From Paramoeba atlantica (Eukaryota > Discosea): 64,000 nt of DNA. Positions 40,662 through 51,008 of the stretch are shown one piece after another. The notes below the pieces were generated by a model. It worked only from the letters and a program-made list of their open reading frames with translations, was not told the origin of the DNA and did not search any database. Within the stretch, counting starts at the first letter, position 1. The number at the start of each line of letters is the position of its first letter. A program made the translations under genes and the position numbers. The stretch spans positions 434,001 to 498,000 of the forward strand of contig CDRNVI010000049.1 in the NCBI GenBank assembly GCA_977017575.1, given 5' to 3'.

Positions 40662-41651
40662 ATGTGTCAAACATCTAGAAAACGTATTAATTCAGAAGAT
40701 CGTAAACTTATTGAGGTTCTCCACAATCAAGAAAATTTTTCGCAAGCACAAATTGCCTCAAAACTGAAAGTAAATCAGTCGTCTCTTAGTCAAGAACTGG
40801 CACGTGGAGATCGGGATGGTGTGTACAACGCGAAGCGGGCTGAACGAACACTCAACCAAGCAATGAGTAAACGGAAGTCCCGTGCAAGCAAAATTGAAGG
40901 AGACATCAAAGAGAGTGTCATATCTCTGTTACGTCGGCGCTTTAGCCCTCAACAGATATCTGTTACTTTGCGCAAAGAAGGTGTGAGCATTTCCCGGAAG
41001 GCAATTTATGGTTTTATTAGTCGGAATAAGAGTCAAAACTTGGAGAGTTGCCTCCGCCGGGGGGGAATTCGTGGACAACGCCGTCGTCGTGGAACTAATC
41101 GTACCAGCATCCCTAATCGTACAGATATTGATATGCGGCCCAGCATTGTTAACGATCGGGAACGATACAGTGATTGGGAGTGTGATCTAATAGAAGGTAC
41201 ACGCCACAGTGGATACTTTCTTACCCTGGTTGAGCGCAAAAGTCGTTTCGGGATCCTGAAAAAGATATCATGCAAGAAATCGACTCTTGTAGCAGAGACT
41301 ATCACCAGCGCCCTTCAAGGCTTTTTGGTACGGACACTCACATGTGATAATGGAACGGAATTCGCGAAGCACGAGAGCGTAAATCGTTCCCTTAATTGCT
41401 CGTCGTACTTTTGTAAACCGTACGCGAGCTGGGAAAAGGGTGGTGTCGAAATTTTCAACGGCGTCGTCAGAGATTTCTACCCAAAGTCTCATCCTTTCAG
41501 TAATATATCCCAAGCAGACCTTGATTCCGTATCCAGCAATATCAATGCTCGACCGAAAGTGGTGCTCCAAGACCAGTCCCCATCTGAGTTTGTGCAAAAA
41601 TTACGGAAAATTCGACTGCAAATTATCTTGGACAGCTCGCAGGAATCTTAA
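40662..41651 (+). CDS. IS30-family DDE transposase, 329 residues, uninterrupted frame
   Basis: This transposase would cut and join the ends of element G. The N-terminal helix-turn-helix is 'ENFSQAQIASKLKVNQSSLS'. A second one, 'FSPQQISVTLRKEGVSISRK', precedes the 'AIYGFI' motif. In the catalytic core the first Asp lies in 'SDWECDLIEG' (about residue 175), the second in 'TLTCDNGTEFAKH' (about 229) and the Glu in 'SWEKGGVEIFNGVVRDFYPK' (about 263). I count 33 residues between the last two, the DD33E spacing of IS30. The 'YFCKPYASW' motif is also typical. The start ATG at 40662 follows the array directly. All catalytic residues are present. IS30 is a bacterial family, and its presence in a eukaryotic repeat nest is unusual. 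Confidence 0.9.
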   Translation: MCQTSRKRINSEDRKLIEVLHNQENFSQAQIASKLKVNQSSLSQELARGDRDGVYNAKRAERTLNQAMSKRKSRASKIEGDIKESVISLLRRRFSPQQISVTLRKEGVSISRKAIYGFISRNKSQNLESCLRRGGIRGQRRRRGTNRTSIPNRTDIDMRPSIVNDRERYSDWECDLIEGTRHSGYFLTLVERKSRFGILKKISCKKSTLVAETITSALQGFLVRTLTCDNGTEFAKHESVNRSLNCSSYFCKPYASWEKGGVEIFNGVVRDFYPKSHPFSNISQADLDSVSSNINARPKVVLQDQSPSEFVQKLRKIRLQIILDSSQES

Positions 41652-42371
41652 ATCTCTTTTCGTGTGCGTGGGCTTCTTCCTTCAAATATTGTGTCATAAA
41701 ACACTAATTTCCTATGAAACTGCGCGGGCCTTGTTTGCATTGGATATTTGCATTTCGTGTGCGTTCTTGCATTGAATGTCGTTTTCTTTACGTGTATGGG
41801 CTTCAAAAGGTCTTGGCTTTATTACGGGTTGGATATGGTGGAAAAGTTGGGCTCCGTCAGAAACGTTGGGCTTCAGTCGCCTTGGCTTTGTAAGGGATTG
41901 GGTATGATGGAAAAATTGGGCTACGCAAATTGCTTCCCACTAACGACACACATTTTTGTCTTGCAGACGAGGTAAACAAAGTCTTGGCTTTTCTAGGGGT
42001 CGGGTATGATGGAACAGTTGGGCTTCGCAAATTGCTTCCCACTAACGTCAGACTCAGTGGCCCGGCCGGCCCCTCCGTGCGTTCGGCCTCTCATATTCCC
42101 CAAAACAACTACCACCTTCCCACCATTTATCAGGGGTCGCTCGCGCGACCCACGCTAAATAGGGGGGGGGGAGGTGGTAGTTGTGGGGTATGGAGGCCTC
42201 TCGCAACTCCGGGGCCTCACCGGGAGCAGGAATGAAATACTAGAGCTCTTTAACTTGTTTCTCCCCTCCACTTTTTTTCTTTTTAACTTATTTCCCCCCC
42301 TCCACTTTTTTTTCATGGGGTCGATTTCTTTTTCGAGGGGGGGTCACTTTTTTTTTGAGGGGCTCGCAAAA

Positions 42372-42553
42372 AATATGCATTATAAAGGTGCGAGTTTTAT
42401 GCGTTATAAGGGTGCGAGGTTTTATGCATTATCAGTGGGACAATATGCATTATCAGTGGGACAATATGCATTATCAGTGGGACAATATGCGTTATCAGGG
42501 TGCATTATGCATTATAAGGGTGCGAGTTTTATGCGTTATAAAGGTGCGAGTGG
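42372..42553. repeat. Right subterminal array of the IS30-type element
   Basis: The array holds mirror-image units of the left one: TATGCATTATAAAGGTGCGA, TTTTATGCGTTATAAGGGTG, and three copies of ATGCATTATCAGTGGGACA. It ends with GTTATAAAGGTGCG, the complement of the first left unit. Confidence 0.9.
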
Positions 42554-43296
42554 CGTCCCTGACGCAGTACGATACTACAACGCTCTGCTCATTCGACCAA
42601 GAAAAGCCCACCGGTTGGACGGTGCTAACGTTAGGTGTATTGCAATGGTTGTTTAACTACCGCTGTACCCTCGATTATTAAAAAAAGTGAACAAATTTTC
42701 CACCCCCACGTGGGGGTGACCCCCCCTGGTATCCGCAGGATGGGTCCGCCAAGTTCGGAATTTTCACGAAAAAAAAGTTGGAAAAAATTCTAGGCGGGAT
42801 CCTAGGCGCTCCCACCCAGAGTCACCCCTCTAAGCACAATGTATTATTAACGTGTATTACATGCCGAAACCCTCGTTTAAGTCCTGCAGAATAACAATTC
42901 CAGTAACATGATTTCTGTATCTTCCGATTGAAGCAAAAAATATTAAGAAGCTAAGGAAGAAAAAATTGACGAAAGATAAACTCCGGATTGCTCCGATGGG
43001 TCACTGGCAAGCCAGACCCTTCACAGATAGATATGGAAGTTTCGAGGCCGAAGTCCTCTACCTGTTTTCGTTAGTACAAGGCGGCAACAACGTGCTACCA
43101 CCAACCCGTTGCGTCGACGAACCCAAGACAATCTTCAAACGTTATCATTCCTGCAGCTACGTAGTATTCCTGTAGCCGTTAACATTCCCCCCCGGAATGT
43201 TAAACCGGACTGTGGTTTAAAATCCCGGTATGACGGCGTCGTCTTCACCAAGAAAATTGCACCCAGAACCTTTGTGCATCGTTCTTTGTGCGCCAT

Positions 43297-43412
43297 CTGT
43301 GTCCCCCCTTGAAGACCACTGGGCGTGGCTCTGCCTCGCCTTACCCCGATGCAACGGTCGGTTGCAGTGCACCCCTCCGGCTGCATAAAGAGGTGGTAAG
43401 TTGCCTGGGGAA
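43297..43412 (+). mobile_element. Element A fragment, copy 3
   Basis: The words TTGAAGACCACTGGGCGTGG, GGCTCTGCCTCGCCTTA, ACGGTCGGTTGCAGTGC and CCCCTCCGGCTGC match the middle of elements A1 and A2. Both ends are missing. Confidence 0.7.
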
Positions 43413-43429
43413 TAATCTGACCTCCCCTC

Positions 43430-44251
43430 TTACTTCACCACTCGTCCAGTGACTAAATGTGGTGAAGTAAGGGAGGAGGCGAAGTAAGGGGGGGTAACGG
43501 TATTAGCAATTGCGCGGTCTCGGTGCGGTCTCGGTGCGGCGTACGAACTTATCTCAGTGCAAGAACAGAAAGTGTGGAATGGGTGGGGGGTGGGGGCAGG
43601 GGAGTAGAAGGCGAAGGCGAGGCTACATGAATCCGGACATTGTTGGAGAGGAAATCTCAATGAAAAAACTAATCGAATCGAAAATGGGGGTGGTGGTGAG
43701 ACTTCAGCCCCGCTGCTTGATTCATTTTGACGAGAAGCGGTCCGCTTGCGCTGACGCCACTGCTGGCAAACGCGAGACCGCTTCCCGGAAACACAGCGCC
43801 ACACGCTGTCCACAAAGTCGCCCACTTCACCTTGGCGATGGGGGGAAAAGAGAGGGTCTTCTTGAAGGTACGCTTCAAGATCGGCGGTTGCCTCTCCAAG
43901 GAAGTACGCGCTCCGGGGGCGGACGCTCAGAAGCAGATGGCCCCGGCGGTCAGCCAAGTGGAACAGGACGCGAGTCACGATGCACGAGGTCAAGTCAATG
44001 CCACACACAGAGCGTGCAACATGTAGGAAGTTGTCCATCGTGCGTGACACGCGCCCTGCGATTTCATCCATTTTACTACTGAGCTCTGCATTGCTTATCT
44101 CCAAACGTGGCTTGGAGAAAACGTCGGGCCTCTTCGTAAAGACCCGGATCGTCGAAGCCTTGATGACATCGAAGAGTTTGTCTTCGGCACTTGTCTCAGG
44201 CTCAAGAGCAGTCAATCGCTCTTGCAATGCGTCATTGCTCTCGATAGTCAT
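43430..44251 (-). CDS. Hypothetical protein of element-associated type, up to 273 residues
   Basis: The frame starts at the ATG at 44251. The first 170 residues look like a folded helical protein ('MTIESNDALQERLTALEPE', 'FADLTSCIV'-like hydrophobic stretches, 'DFVDSVWRCVSGKRSR'). The C-terminal 80 residues run into the right end of element K and are probably not native. An 11-bp GGTCTCGGTGC array lies on both sides (43517-43542 and 44446-44524), as though the gene is cargo between two arrays. I recognise no family. Confidence 0.35.
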   Translation of the reverse strand: MTIESNDALQERLTALEPETSAEDKLFDVIKASTIRVFTKRPDVFSKPRLEISNAELSSKMDEIAGRVSRTMDNFLHVARSVCGIDLTSCIVTRVLFHLADRRGHLLLSVRPRSAYFLGEATADLEAYLQEDPLFSPHRQGEVGDFVDSVWRCVSGKRSRVCQQWRQRKRTASRQNESSSGAEVSPPPPFSIRLVFSLRFPLQQCPDSCSLAFAFYSPAPTPHPFHTFCSCTEISSYAAPRPHRDRAIANTVTPPYFASSLTSPHLVTGRVVK

Positions 44252-44445
44252 AAAAATTTAGGAGAAAAGTTTACGGGAAAAGAAAAACGCGCTGTTGTTA
44301 GTAAAAAGGATGAAAATGATACAGAGAAAGAAACAAAGAAAAATATAGCTAGAAGCGTACACCGAATTCGAAATTCCACTTAAAAATAAAAACAAATGTA
44401 AACTTTTGGCTGTTTTTCTATCTCTCCCCACCGAAAATACGAACC

Positions 44446-44543
44446 GCGGTCTCGGTGCGGTCTCGGTGCGGTCTCGGTGCGGTCTCGGTGCGGTCTCGGT
44501 GCGGTCTCGGTGCGGTCTCGGTCGAAGTACCCGCAGCCCCTCA
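44446..44543. repeat. Seven-copy 11-bp array GGTCTCGGTGC with family F arm
   Basis: Seven head-to-tail copies of GGTCTCGGTGC are followed by GAAGTACCCGCAGCCCCTCA, the arm seen at 29318-29334. Two copies of the same unit lie at 43517-43542 in the same orientation. Confidence 0.9.
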
Positions 44544-44932
44544 ACTAACTGCCGCTGGTTAAATCCAGCGAAGATTGCACACTTTCAAAAATCTTCAGAA
44601 AATACATACGTTGTGGTTCCGGGAACATACCTCTGTTCCGGGAACACAGGGAACAGAAGAGAGACACGGATATTTTATGAACTGCGGAATACAATTTCCA
44701 ACTATGAACTAGAGATTTCTCGCCTAACTAGCGATTTCGTGCCTTGGTTTGATAAATTCAACGGGTTTGCTTTGACGAGGCTCAGATACATGAATCTAAG
44801 CGCTTGGAAATATTAAATACTACAACTATGCAAATTTAGACTTGCACTCAACACAATTACATGCATTTGTGTAATATTTTAAATATTATACAGGGGGGAT
44901 ATTATACAGGGGGGATTGTATATTAAATTATA

Positions 44933-46273
44933 AACCCCCGCTCACGAAAAGTGACCCCCCTCTTTTTTTTTCGTACAAATGTCCGTTTGAGCTGATTTTT
45001 GTTGCATTTTGCAGATCTCAACACAAGGACTTTGCGCGTGAAAAAATGGGACAAAAAGAAACGAATACGCACAATTTAGAGAAGAATTACCATTTTGTCA
45101 CTTTTTCGCCCTCCAATCTTATACACTCCTTAAGTCGAGAATCAAAACTTAATACTGTTTTGTCGATCACTTTTTGCGTTAAAGAAGACCATGCTTTACG
45201 TACACATCGGATAAGTGAAGGTTTGTCCGATGGCGTTTGTTCGTCTACCGCTTCTTGGACCATAGACCAGACGTTTTCTATTGGGGAAAGGTCGGGCGAG
45301 TTGGGGGACCAGTTTCTTAAAACATCACTCATTCGATTCTCAATATACTCTTTGGAGGCACGGGCAGTATGTGCCGTTGCCCCATCCTGTTGAAATACAC
45401 TATTAGGGGGGAAATCTACCTGTTTTAATGTTTCTATGTACGTCTCACTTGTAATAGATGTGTCATTTCGTAGAGTAACCAAATACCTCCAGCCCACTCC
45501 TACAGCACCCCAAACTTGGCATCTTGGTGCCCAACGTACTTTTTGACGCGGGGCTGCTTTTTGACCGCGCTTTACCCACATGTGTCTTCTGCTATCGTTG
45601 GTATCAAATATCTTTTCGTCCGTAAAAATAACACGGGCAGTATCCAATTTGTAATTCAAAGCAAATTGAACTATTCTTTGCTTTTGTCGTTCGGTAAGCC
45701 CTTGGCATACTGGCCGAGCGGCATAATTGTAATCCAGCGATGGTAGATCTCGCTTTACAGTGCTTTGCGAAACTTTTATACCTTTTTTACACATTTGGCC
45801 GTTTATACGCCTTGAAGAATTGAATTTTGGTACCCCAGCGGGGTCGAGAGGAGCCAATATCTTTTCAATTTTCTTTTTGCGAGATTCGATTTTTATTAAT
45901 GGTCACAGGACTCAAAGTGTTCCCCACTACATTTTTTTTCGTTCAGATATTTTTTGGTTATCCTTCTAGAGACGTTAAAATCACGGGATAATTGTTTTAT
46001 CGGAACACCTTCTCCCTGTCTCATCTTCAGAAGAACCTTGCCACTATCCGTAAGCTCCCCTTTTGGGAGCTGATATGGTGATTTGGTCATTTTTGGAAAA
46101 AAAAGTTGAAAAACCAATTATTTTTTTTGACTAAATTTTAAAGTATTAAAATGAGCTGAAAACAGCGGGAACGTACAGATCTCGAAATTTTGAACGAAAA
46201 AGTGGTATGATAACCCACCCACGCCCCCCTGTGCTAAAAATAAGGGGGAGTCACTTATTCGTGAGCGGGGGTT
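44933..46273 (-). mobile_element. Tc1-like DD35E transposon, nearly complete
   Basis: The inverted ends start AACCCCCGCTCACGAA and continue GTGAC with a C run. TA flanks them at 44931-44932 and 46274-46275. One transposase gene fills the element. Just outside the left end is a 15-bp direct repeat, TATACAGGGGGGATA, in two copies (44888-44920). The region 44252-44932 otherwise holds only the 11-bp array and AT-rich DNA. Confidence 0.8.
45087..46090 (-). pseudogene. Tc1-like DD35E transposase with one frameshift
   Basis: The ATG at 46090 starts MTKSPYQLPKG and a helix-turn-helix ('IKQLSRDFNVSRRITKKYL'). A frame break near 45860-45900 separates it from a long second part beginning before 'VPKFNSSRRINGQMCKKG'. 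The catalytic residues are Asp in 'RVIFTDEKIF', Asp in 'VFQQDGATAHT' and Glu in 'NSPDLSPIENVW'. I count 35 residues between the last two. The C-terminus 'RLEGEKVTKW' is complete. The total length is 3n-1, so a single missing base explains the break. Confidence 0.85.
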
Positions 46274-47382
46274 TATTTTAAATATACTGCAAATTAGGCC
46301 GTAAGAATAATTTCTTCGCAAACAAGTTTTAAATCCGAAAACACTCTCACCAAAGGAATACTTTTATGTCTTTGTAAGCTTCCGTTGCACTTCTCTGTTA
46401 CAGCACGGAGGCGTTCCTGGAAGTACGTGTACTTTCGCGGTGGTCATGAAATACTGAAAAGCAGATGTGTATCAATAGACTTAGTCCCGAAGAAATGATG
46501 AAAAACCGTGAACAAATCCGTATCCTGGCGTTCCTCTTTACTCTTTCAAACCACCAACGGATATTACTATGGGGTATGTCATCCTGTAACACCGTTTAAA
46601 GAGGAAAGAAAAAATATAAAAGTATTAAAAGGACTTAACCTGTGGTCCAAAATCGAAAAAAAATGGGGGCTCTAGGAGGGGTCCATGGGGGGGGGGTTAT
46701 GGGTGGAGGGCATACCGCACGACAAGATAGCCCTTTTTGGAGCCATGGCACGCCATTTCTTACTAAAAAATGCGAATTATCAAAAACTTTTCATTCCATC
46801 GTTACTCCTCCATGTCAGCTCGAGATTTTTTCCGTAATCTTTTTAATCTTGTCTTACTTTTTCCCTTCGTAGACAAAGAATTTCCCTTCGTAGACAAAGA
46901 ATTTCCCTTCGTAGACAAAAATATACTACACAGATGTATGTTTGTTTCTCATCACCCCTTATTGCGTTCATAAATAATGATAATGATAGTAATAATGATA
47001 ATCTCAGAAAATTTATTATTATCATTATCATTATTTATGAGAGGGGGTGTATGTCCACCCAAAAAACGGCTAGTTTTGGCTGGAATCCTTCCTGAACAAT
47101 TTCTTTTTTTGTCACTTCGTCAAACGCGGAAGTAGTTTTCAACGGGAAGCGCGCAGCATGACTTCTATTTTGAAAACAACCACTGCGTTTAACGAACCCC
47201 CGGATGTTCAACTCCAGCGCACCACTTTTTTCACCATAGTCGATCATCGTTCCTTTTTTCTGCGCCTCACCATAGTCGAACATCGTTCCTTTTTCCTTTC
47301 ACCATAAAAACTTACCCAGAGTATTTAAATAAAGCGTAGTACACGTGTAAGATTTGAGTAAGAAACTTTGTTAGACAAGAAT
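46274..47382. other. Repeat-rich intergenic region
   Basis: It contains three copies of a 20-bp unit around TTCCCTTCGTAGACAAAGAA (46861-46920), a 19-bp perfect hairpin CATAAATAATGATAATGAT with its complement (46969-47039), and one copy of the family C hairpin repeat (47116-47196). There is no gene. Confidence 0.6.
47116..47196. repeat. Family C hairpin repeat, copy 1
   Basis: About 82 bp with imperfect inverted ends TTCGTCAAACGCGG and, on the complement, TTCGTTAAACGCAG. Each is followed by AGTAGTTTTCAA or similar, around a core GCGCGCAGCATGA. Other copies lie at 57277-57334 (half) and 60301-60385. Confidence 0.75.
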
Positions 47383-47806
47383 TTATTCACCTTTACAAAA
47401 TGCTCTGTGGTTTGTCAAGCTCGACGAAGATGTTTCAGCAACAGAGGAATCCGAGTGCATTGGGAAAGCATTCCAGGGTCGAAGTGCGGCAGGGCGCGAG
47501 ATTTCCCATTCAAATGTGTTCGTTGAAGTTTGTTGCGGTGTGCCTTTTCTGCGGTGTGGCAAATTATTTGGATTCGAACGCCGAAACTCCTTTTCTGCTC
47601 GTCTGCGGTTTGTCAAGTTTTGAAATGCTTTGTGCTCTCATCCCCTCATAGCGCTGACCCCTTCTTGCATTACGCGCCAACTCGCGACAAACAGTGCTGT
47701 GACTTTTGCCAATTATGCGAGCTATGCTCCTCCGACTCTCGCCAGATGCGAAGAGTGATTGAATACGATTACGATCGTAAAGACTAAGTCTTGAATAAAG
47801 GCGCAT
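47383..47806 (-). pseudogene. Second IS30-type helix-turn-helix fragment
   Basis: The ATG at 47806 starts MRLYSRLSLYDRNRIQSLFA, followed by 'GESRRSIARIIGKSHSTVCR' and 'ELARNARRGQRYEGMRAQ'. This matches the N-terminal DNA-binding region of IS30-type transposases ('IA..LGRS.STI.RE..RN'). After about 66 residues the frame shifts and a Pro/Ser/Arg-rich sequence follows. The DDE core is absent. The D2 element lies immediately upstream of the start. Confidence 0.55.
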
Positions 47807-47811
47807 TTGTA

Positions 47812-48394
47812 AAGGGGGCTCGTTTATTGTTAACATTCGTTTATTGTTAACAATCAATAAATTCATTTATTGTTATCATTCGATTATTGTTAACAATGAA
47901 TTAATTTCGGTTTTCTCGTGTGACTTTTGAATTTTTTGTTCCCTATGGTCATGTTTTATAGCGTTCATGATAAGGAAAATGATGCGCTTAACGAAATGCG
48001 AAACAATTTTATTGAAACAACAGACTTTCAGTCGCCCGACGATGGCAGCATCCAGAGATAAAACGTTGAGAAGGCAAGTAAACGGTACCTCACCCGACAT
48101 CGCACTTCGATTCCCACAACTCAGTTTTAGATGAAACTGGGTGGCAATTGAAAACTGCGTAGTTCCCTAAAGAGGTGTCGTTGGAGACTCGTTAGTAGCT
48201 CCGGCGACTGCCAGTGACCTTCAGCGACCTCCAGGGAGTGCCCAAATACCCCCCATTGTTAACAACATTCGAACTTTCATTGCAACTCGTATAATGTTAA
48301 CATTGGAGGGTAAAAGTTCGATTATTGTTAACATTCGATTATTGTTAGCAAAAACTGCTCGAAAAAATTGTTAGCGATAAACGAGCCCCCCCTT
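47812..48394. mobile_element. TA-flanked element D2, 583 bp
   Basis: Ends AAGGGGGCTCGTTTATTG and the complement AAGGGGGGGCTCGTTTATCG are flanked by TA (47810-47811 and 48395-48396). Direct and inverted copies of TTCGATTATTGTTAACA are clustered at both ends. The ends match D1, with the internal word changed from CTATTGTTGGC to TTATTGTTAAC. No gene inside. Confidence 0.8.
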
Positions 48395-49319
48395 TAGTAT
48401 GAATTCGAAGGATATTATAATATAGTACTTCTCTGAATATTTGATGGTACATTGGAAATGAGAATATAGTTTTTAGGAAAAAGTGGTGCACTGGAAATGA
48501 CAAAAAAATTTCTTGTTTGAAAAAAAAGCGGTGCGTTGTTGTTGACAATCCGCCACCGACTAAAAACGCTATTCCACTTTTATTATTATTCCTCAAAAAT
48601 AATAGCACCACGCACGACCATTCGCTTGAAACACAAAAAGAAAAAATGCAAACTTCATTTTACATACCTTGGTGGTTCATGAACCAATGAACCACTTCAT
48701 GAACCACTGTTTTCATGAAATGGTTCATGAAACAGTACTAACGAGGGTGCTGACAGGAGTGATATCAAGGGTTGATGGTACGGCACGGTGACAAGGGGTG
48801 AAGACAAGGGGTGAGAACAAGGAGTTCTTACTTAGTAAGAGTAAGTTAATACTACTTCTACTAGCATATCATGGTAACGGAATGTAATAAAATATAATAC
48901 ATATTAACTTAAATATATTTTAGATTATGTTTACATGTACATGTAATGCATAAGTTTATACACATATTGTATACACATTTAGTCACTAGCCCTCGATCCT
49001 GTATATTACATGTTCGCGACACTAGGGTAAACCACAGAAACGCTTAGATAAGATGGGAGGATAATTAAGTAAACAGAGCTGTGGATGTGTGCTCCAAAAA
49101 TATTTTACAGGGTTGCTAATCCCTGGTCACTTACTACTACCGATAAACATTACATGTTCGCGACACCACGTCAAACGACAGAAACCCTTAGATACGATGA
49201 GAGGATAGAAACAAACAGAGATTTTAATACTATTATTTTATAAACAGAGCTGTGGATGTGTGCTCTAAAAATACTATACAGGGTTGCTGATACCTGGCTG
49301 CTTAATACTAAAAATGGCT
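48395..49319. repeat. Palindromic and tandem repeats
   Basis: The palindrome TGGTTCATGAACCA and its variants recur at 48670-48735. Two long direct repeats occupy about 49003-49310. Each carries ACATGTTCGCGACAC, then AACAGAGCTGTGGATGTGTG, then ACAGGGTTGCT. No gene is seen. Confidence 0.65.
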
Positions 49320-51008
49320 ATCCATGAGTTCCGCGACAGACTTGCTGTTGGCGTGAAGAAACATTTGCATTGAAACGTTTCCGGGTCATGGACGCTTGCC
49401 TAGAATTGTACTTGTGTGTCATCATTGAAAGCACAGAATCACAATATGTGACAACCGGCGGGACAAACAGATAATGTTGCGCAAGAGGGTAGACTTCCGG
49501 AAAATCGTAGCGCCCTACTTTCTCCCACCATTCAATGTCCGTACAAGCTCCTCCAGGCCACTTTTAATTTTCGTGTGTCACATAAGTTTCCCATGCCGCC
49601 TCTGTGCAGTGAAACATGGGCGCATTATTCTTTAGAAGATCGTTTGCTCGAGCACAAGTGATCGGCGCATAATTTTGCGTTCGTGTCGTCCATATGATGA
49701 ATGTAGGGCTTAGCCAACGAACGTCTTTCCAAAATGGAGTTGCGTGATTTTTGTTGAGACGACTCTCGTGGTGCTGGAGAGCAGCGGCGAGTGGAGGATT
49801 TGAAGGCCCTTCCTTACGAAGCATACTAAGTGTGCTTTCAACACACGTCGCAATGGCGACGTTGTTCTCGTCAGAAAAGAGATTTGGGGAAGTACGCAGA
49901 GGTTCCAATCGCTTTAAAAAAGCCTTCCCCTCAGACATGATTGCGTCAACTGCGCCAGGAACTTTGAGAATGTCATAGCATGAGCATATGGACGCAGGAG
50001 GAATGGGTGTAGGTTTGCTAACTATGTGGGTTACAAATTTAGCAATTGTTGGCAATTCTGTTGATATATACTCAACCCACGTGAATTTATCCGCTATCCA
50101 GCGCGTGACACCACCAAGTTTAGGTGTCGTACGTACGCGTTCACGCTTAGCTTCCTCTTGCAATTTTTGTGCCATGGGGATAACTCTGGAAAGAGAAGTT
50201 AGGGCATTCCGCAAGGTCGCGAGTGCTTGTTCCTTTGAAGTCTCGTCCAATTGCTTTGATCCAAGTATTCCATACCACTGGAACAAGGTTTCTTCGGCGG
50301 ACTGCGAAGTTTCGTCAAACTCAGTAAGTCGAACTTCAAGAGCAACACCAGCATACTCCGCTCGTCGAGTTCCTTGACCATGAAATGCTTGAGTGTAGTA
50401 CTTTCGTAGCTGGACAAGAAGAATATCTTCATAATCCTTGGATGCGTCTTTCGCAACGTTGTTGAGAAGATGCCCAATGCACGGAATTAGGACAATGTGG
50501 GGATGTGAAGCCTGGAAATTTGTCACAAAGTCATTCCAATCTGCAGCTCCAAGAGGAACAATGCTCTCAAATACTTTTAGTAACACACCACTCGCTTCAT
50601 AGCGAGACCAACATGGTTCACAGCTACATGGTTCACTGCGCATCCATCGACTATGAGATACGCCAGTTTGGATAGACGAGCTCCTTCCAGACAGTGTTGC
50701 AATTCACGTATAACAATTTCGGCGGTATCCTTACCACTGAAAGCGCCATACTTCGGGTGATGCATCGGTGGCATGAGCCATTGATGATGTCCCACATAGA
50801 GAACCGCTACAAGAACATGTTCGCGGAGTACAGGGTCGATGTCTGCATCAATTGCTAGACCAAAAAATGCATACTCGTCAACAGTACGTCTTATTCGTCC
50901 CCAGAGTTGTTCCGCTAGGTATTGCACGTCTGCTTTGAGCACACGGGCGTCTTTCTGAAGAACTTGAATAGCTGTCTCAGTGGACATAACGGGTCGGTGC
51001 TGCTCATA

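Larger units (their letters stand above)
39778..42830 (+). mobile_element. IS30-family transposon (element G), 3,053 bp
   Basis: Perfect 12-bp inverted ends GAGGGGTGACTC are flanked by the direct repeat TAA (39775-39777 and 42831-42833). A 3-bp duplication is within the range known for IS30. The single gene inside encodes an uninterrupted IS30-type transposase. Large arrays of a short motif lie between the ends and the gene, in opposite orientation on the two sides. The right half also contains a 0.6-kb low-complexity region with repeated AAATTGCTTCCCACTAACG-type words (41925-42050) and a CCCACGCTAAATAGGGGGGG block. Confidence 0.75.
39327..43500. mobile_element. Element K, 4.2-kb TA-flanked composite enclosing the IS30-type transposon
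   Basis: The left end CCGTTACCCCCGCTTACTT and the right end, whose complement is CCGTTACCCCCCCTTACTTC, are each next to TA (39325-39326 and 43501-43502). Both ends also contain the word GGTGAAGTAAGG in inverted order. Element K's own sequence lies at 39423-39777 and 42834-43424. It includes a coding-like stretch 'LYDQSDDETDMEENRSELE' just before the nested element, and a fragment of element A at 43297-43412. I see no complete transposase of its own. Confidence 0.55.

Noticed and set aside
39923-40663. A 246-codon minus-strand frame with repeated RLHYALSGYI units
   Set aside because: It is a read-through of the 19-bp subterminal array of the IS30-type element and not a protein gene.
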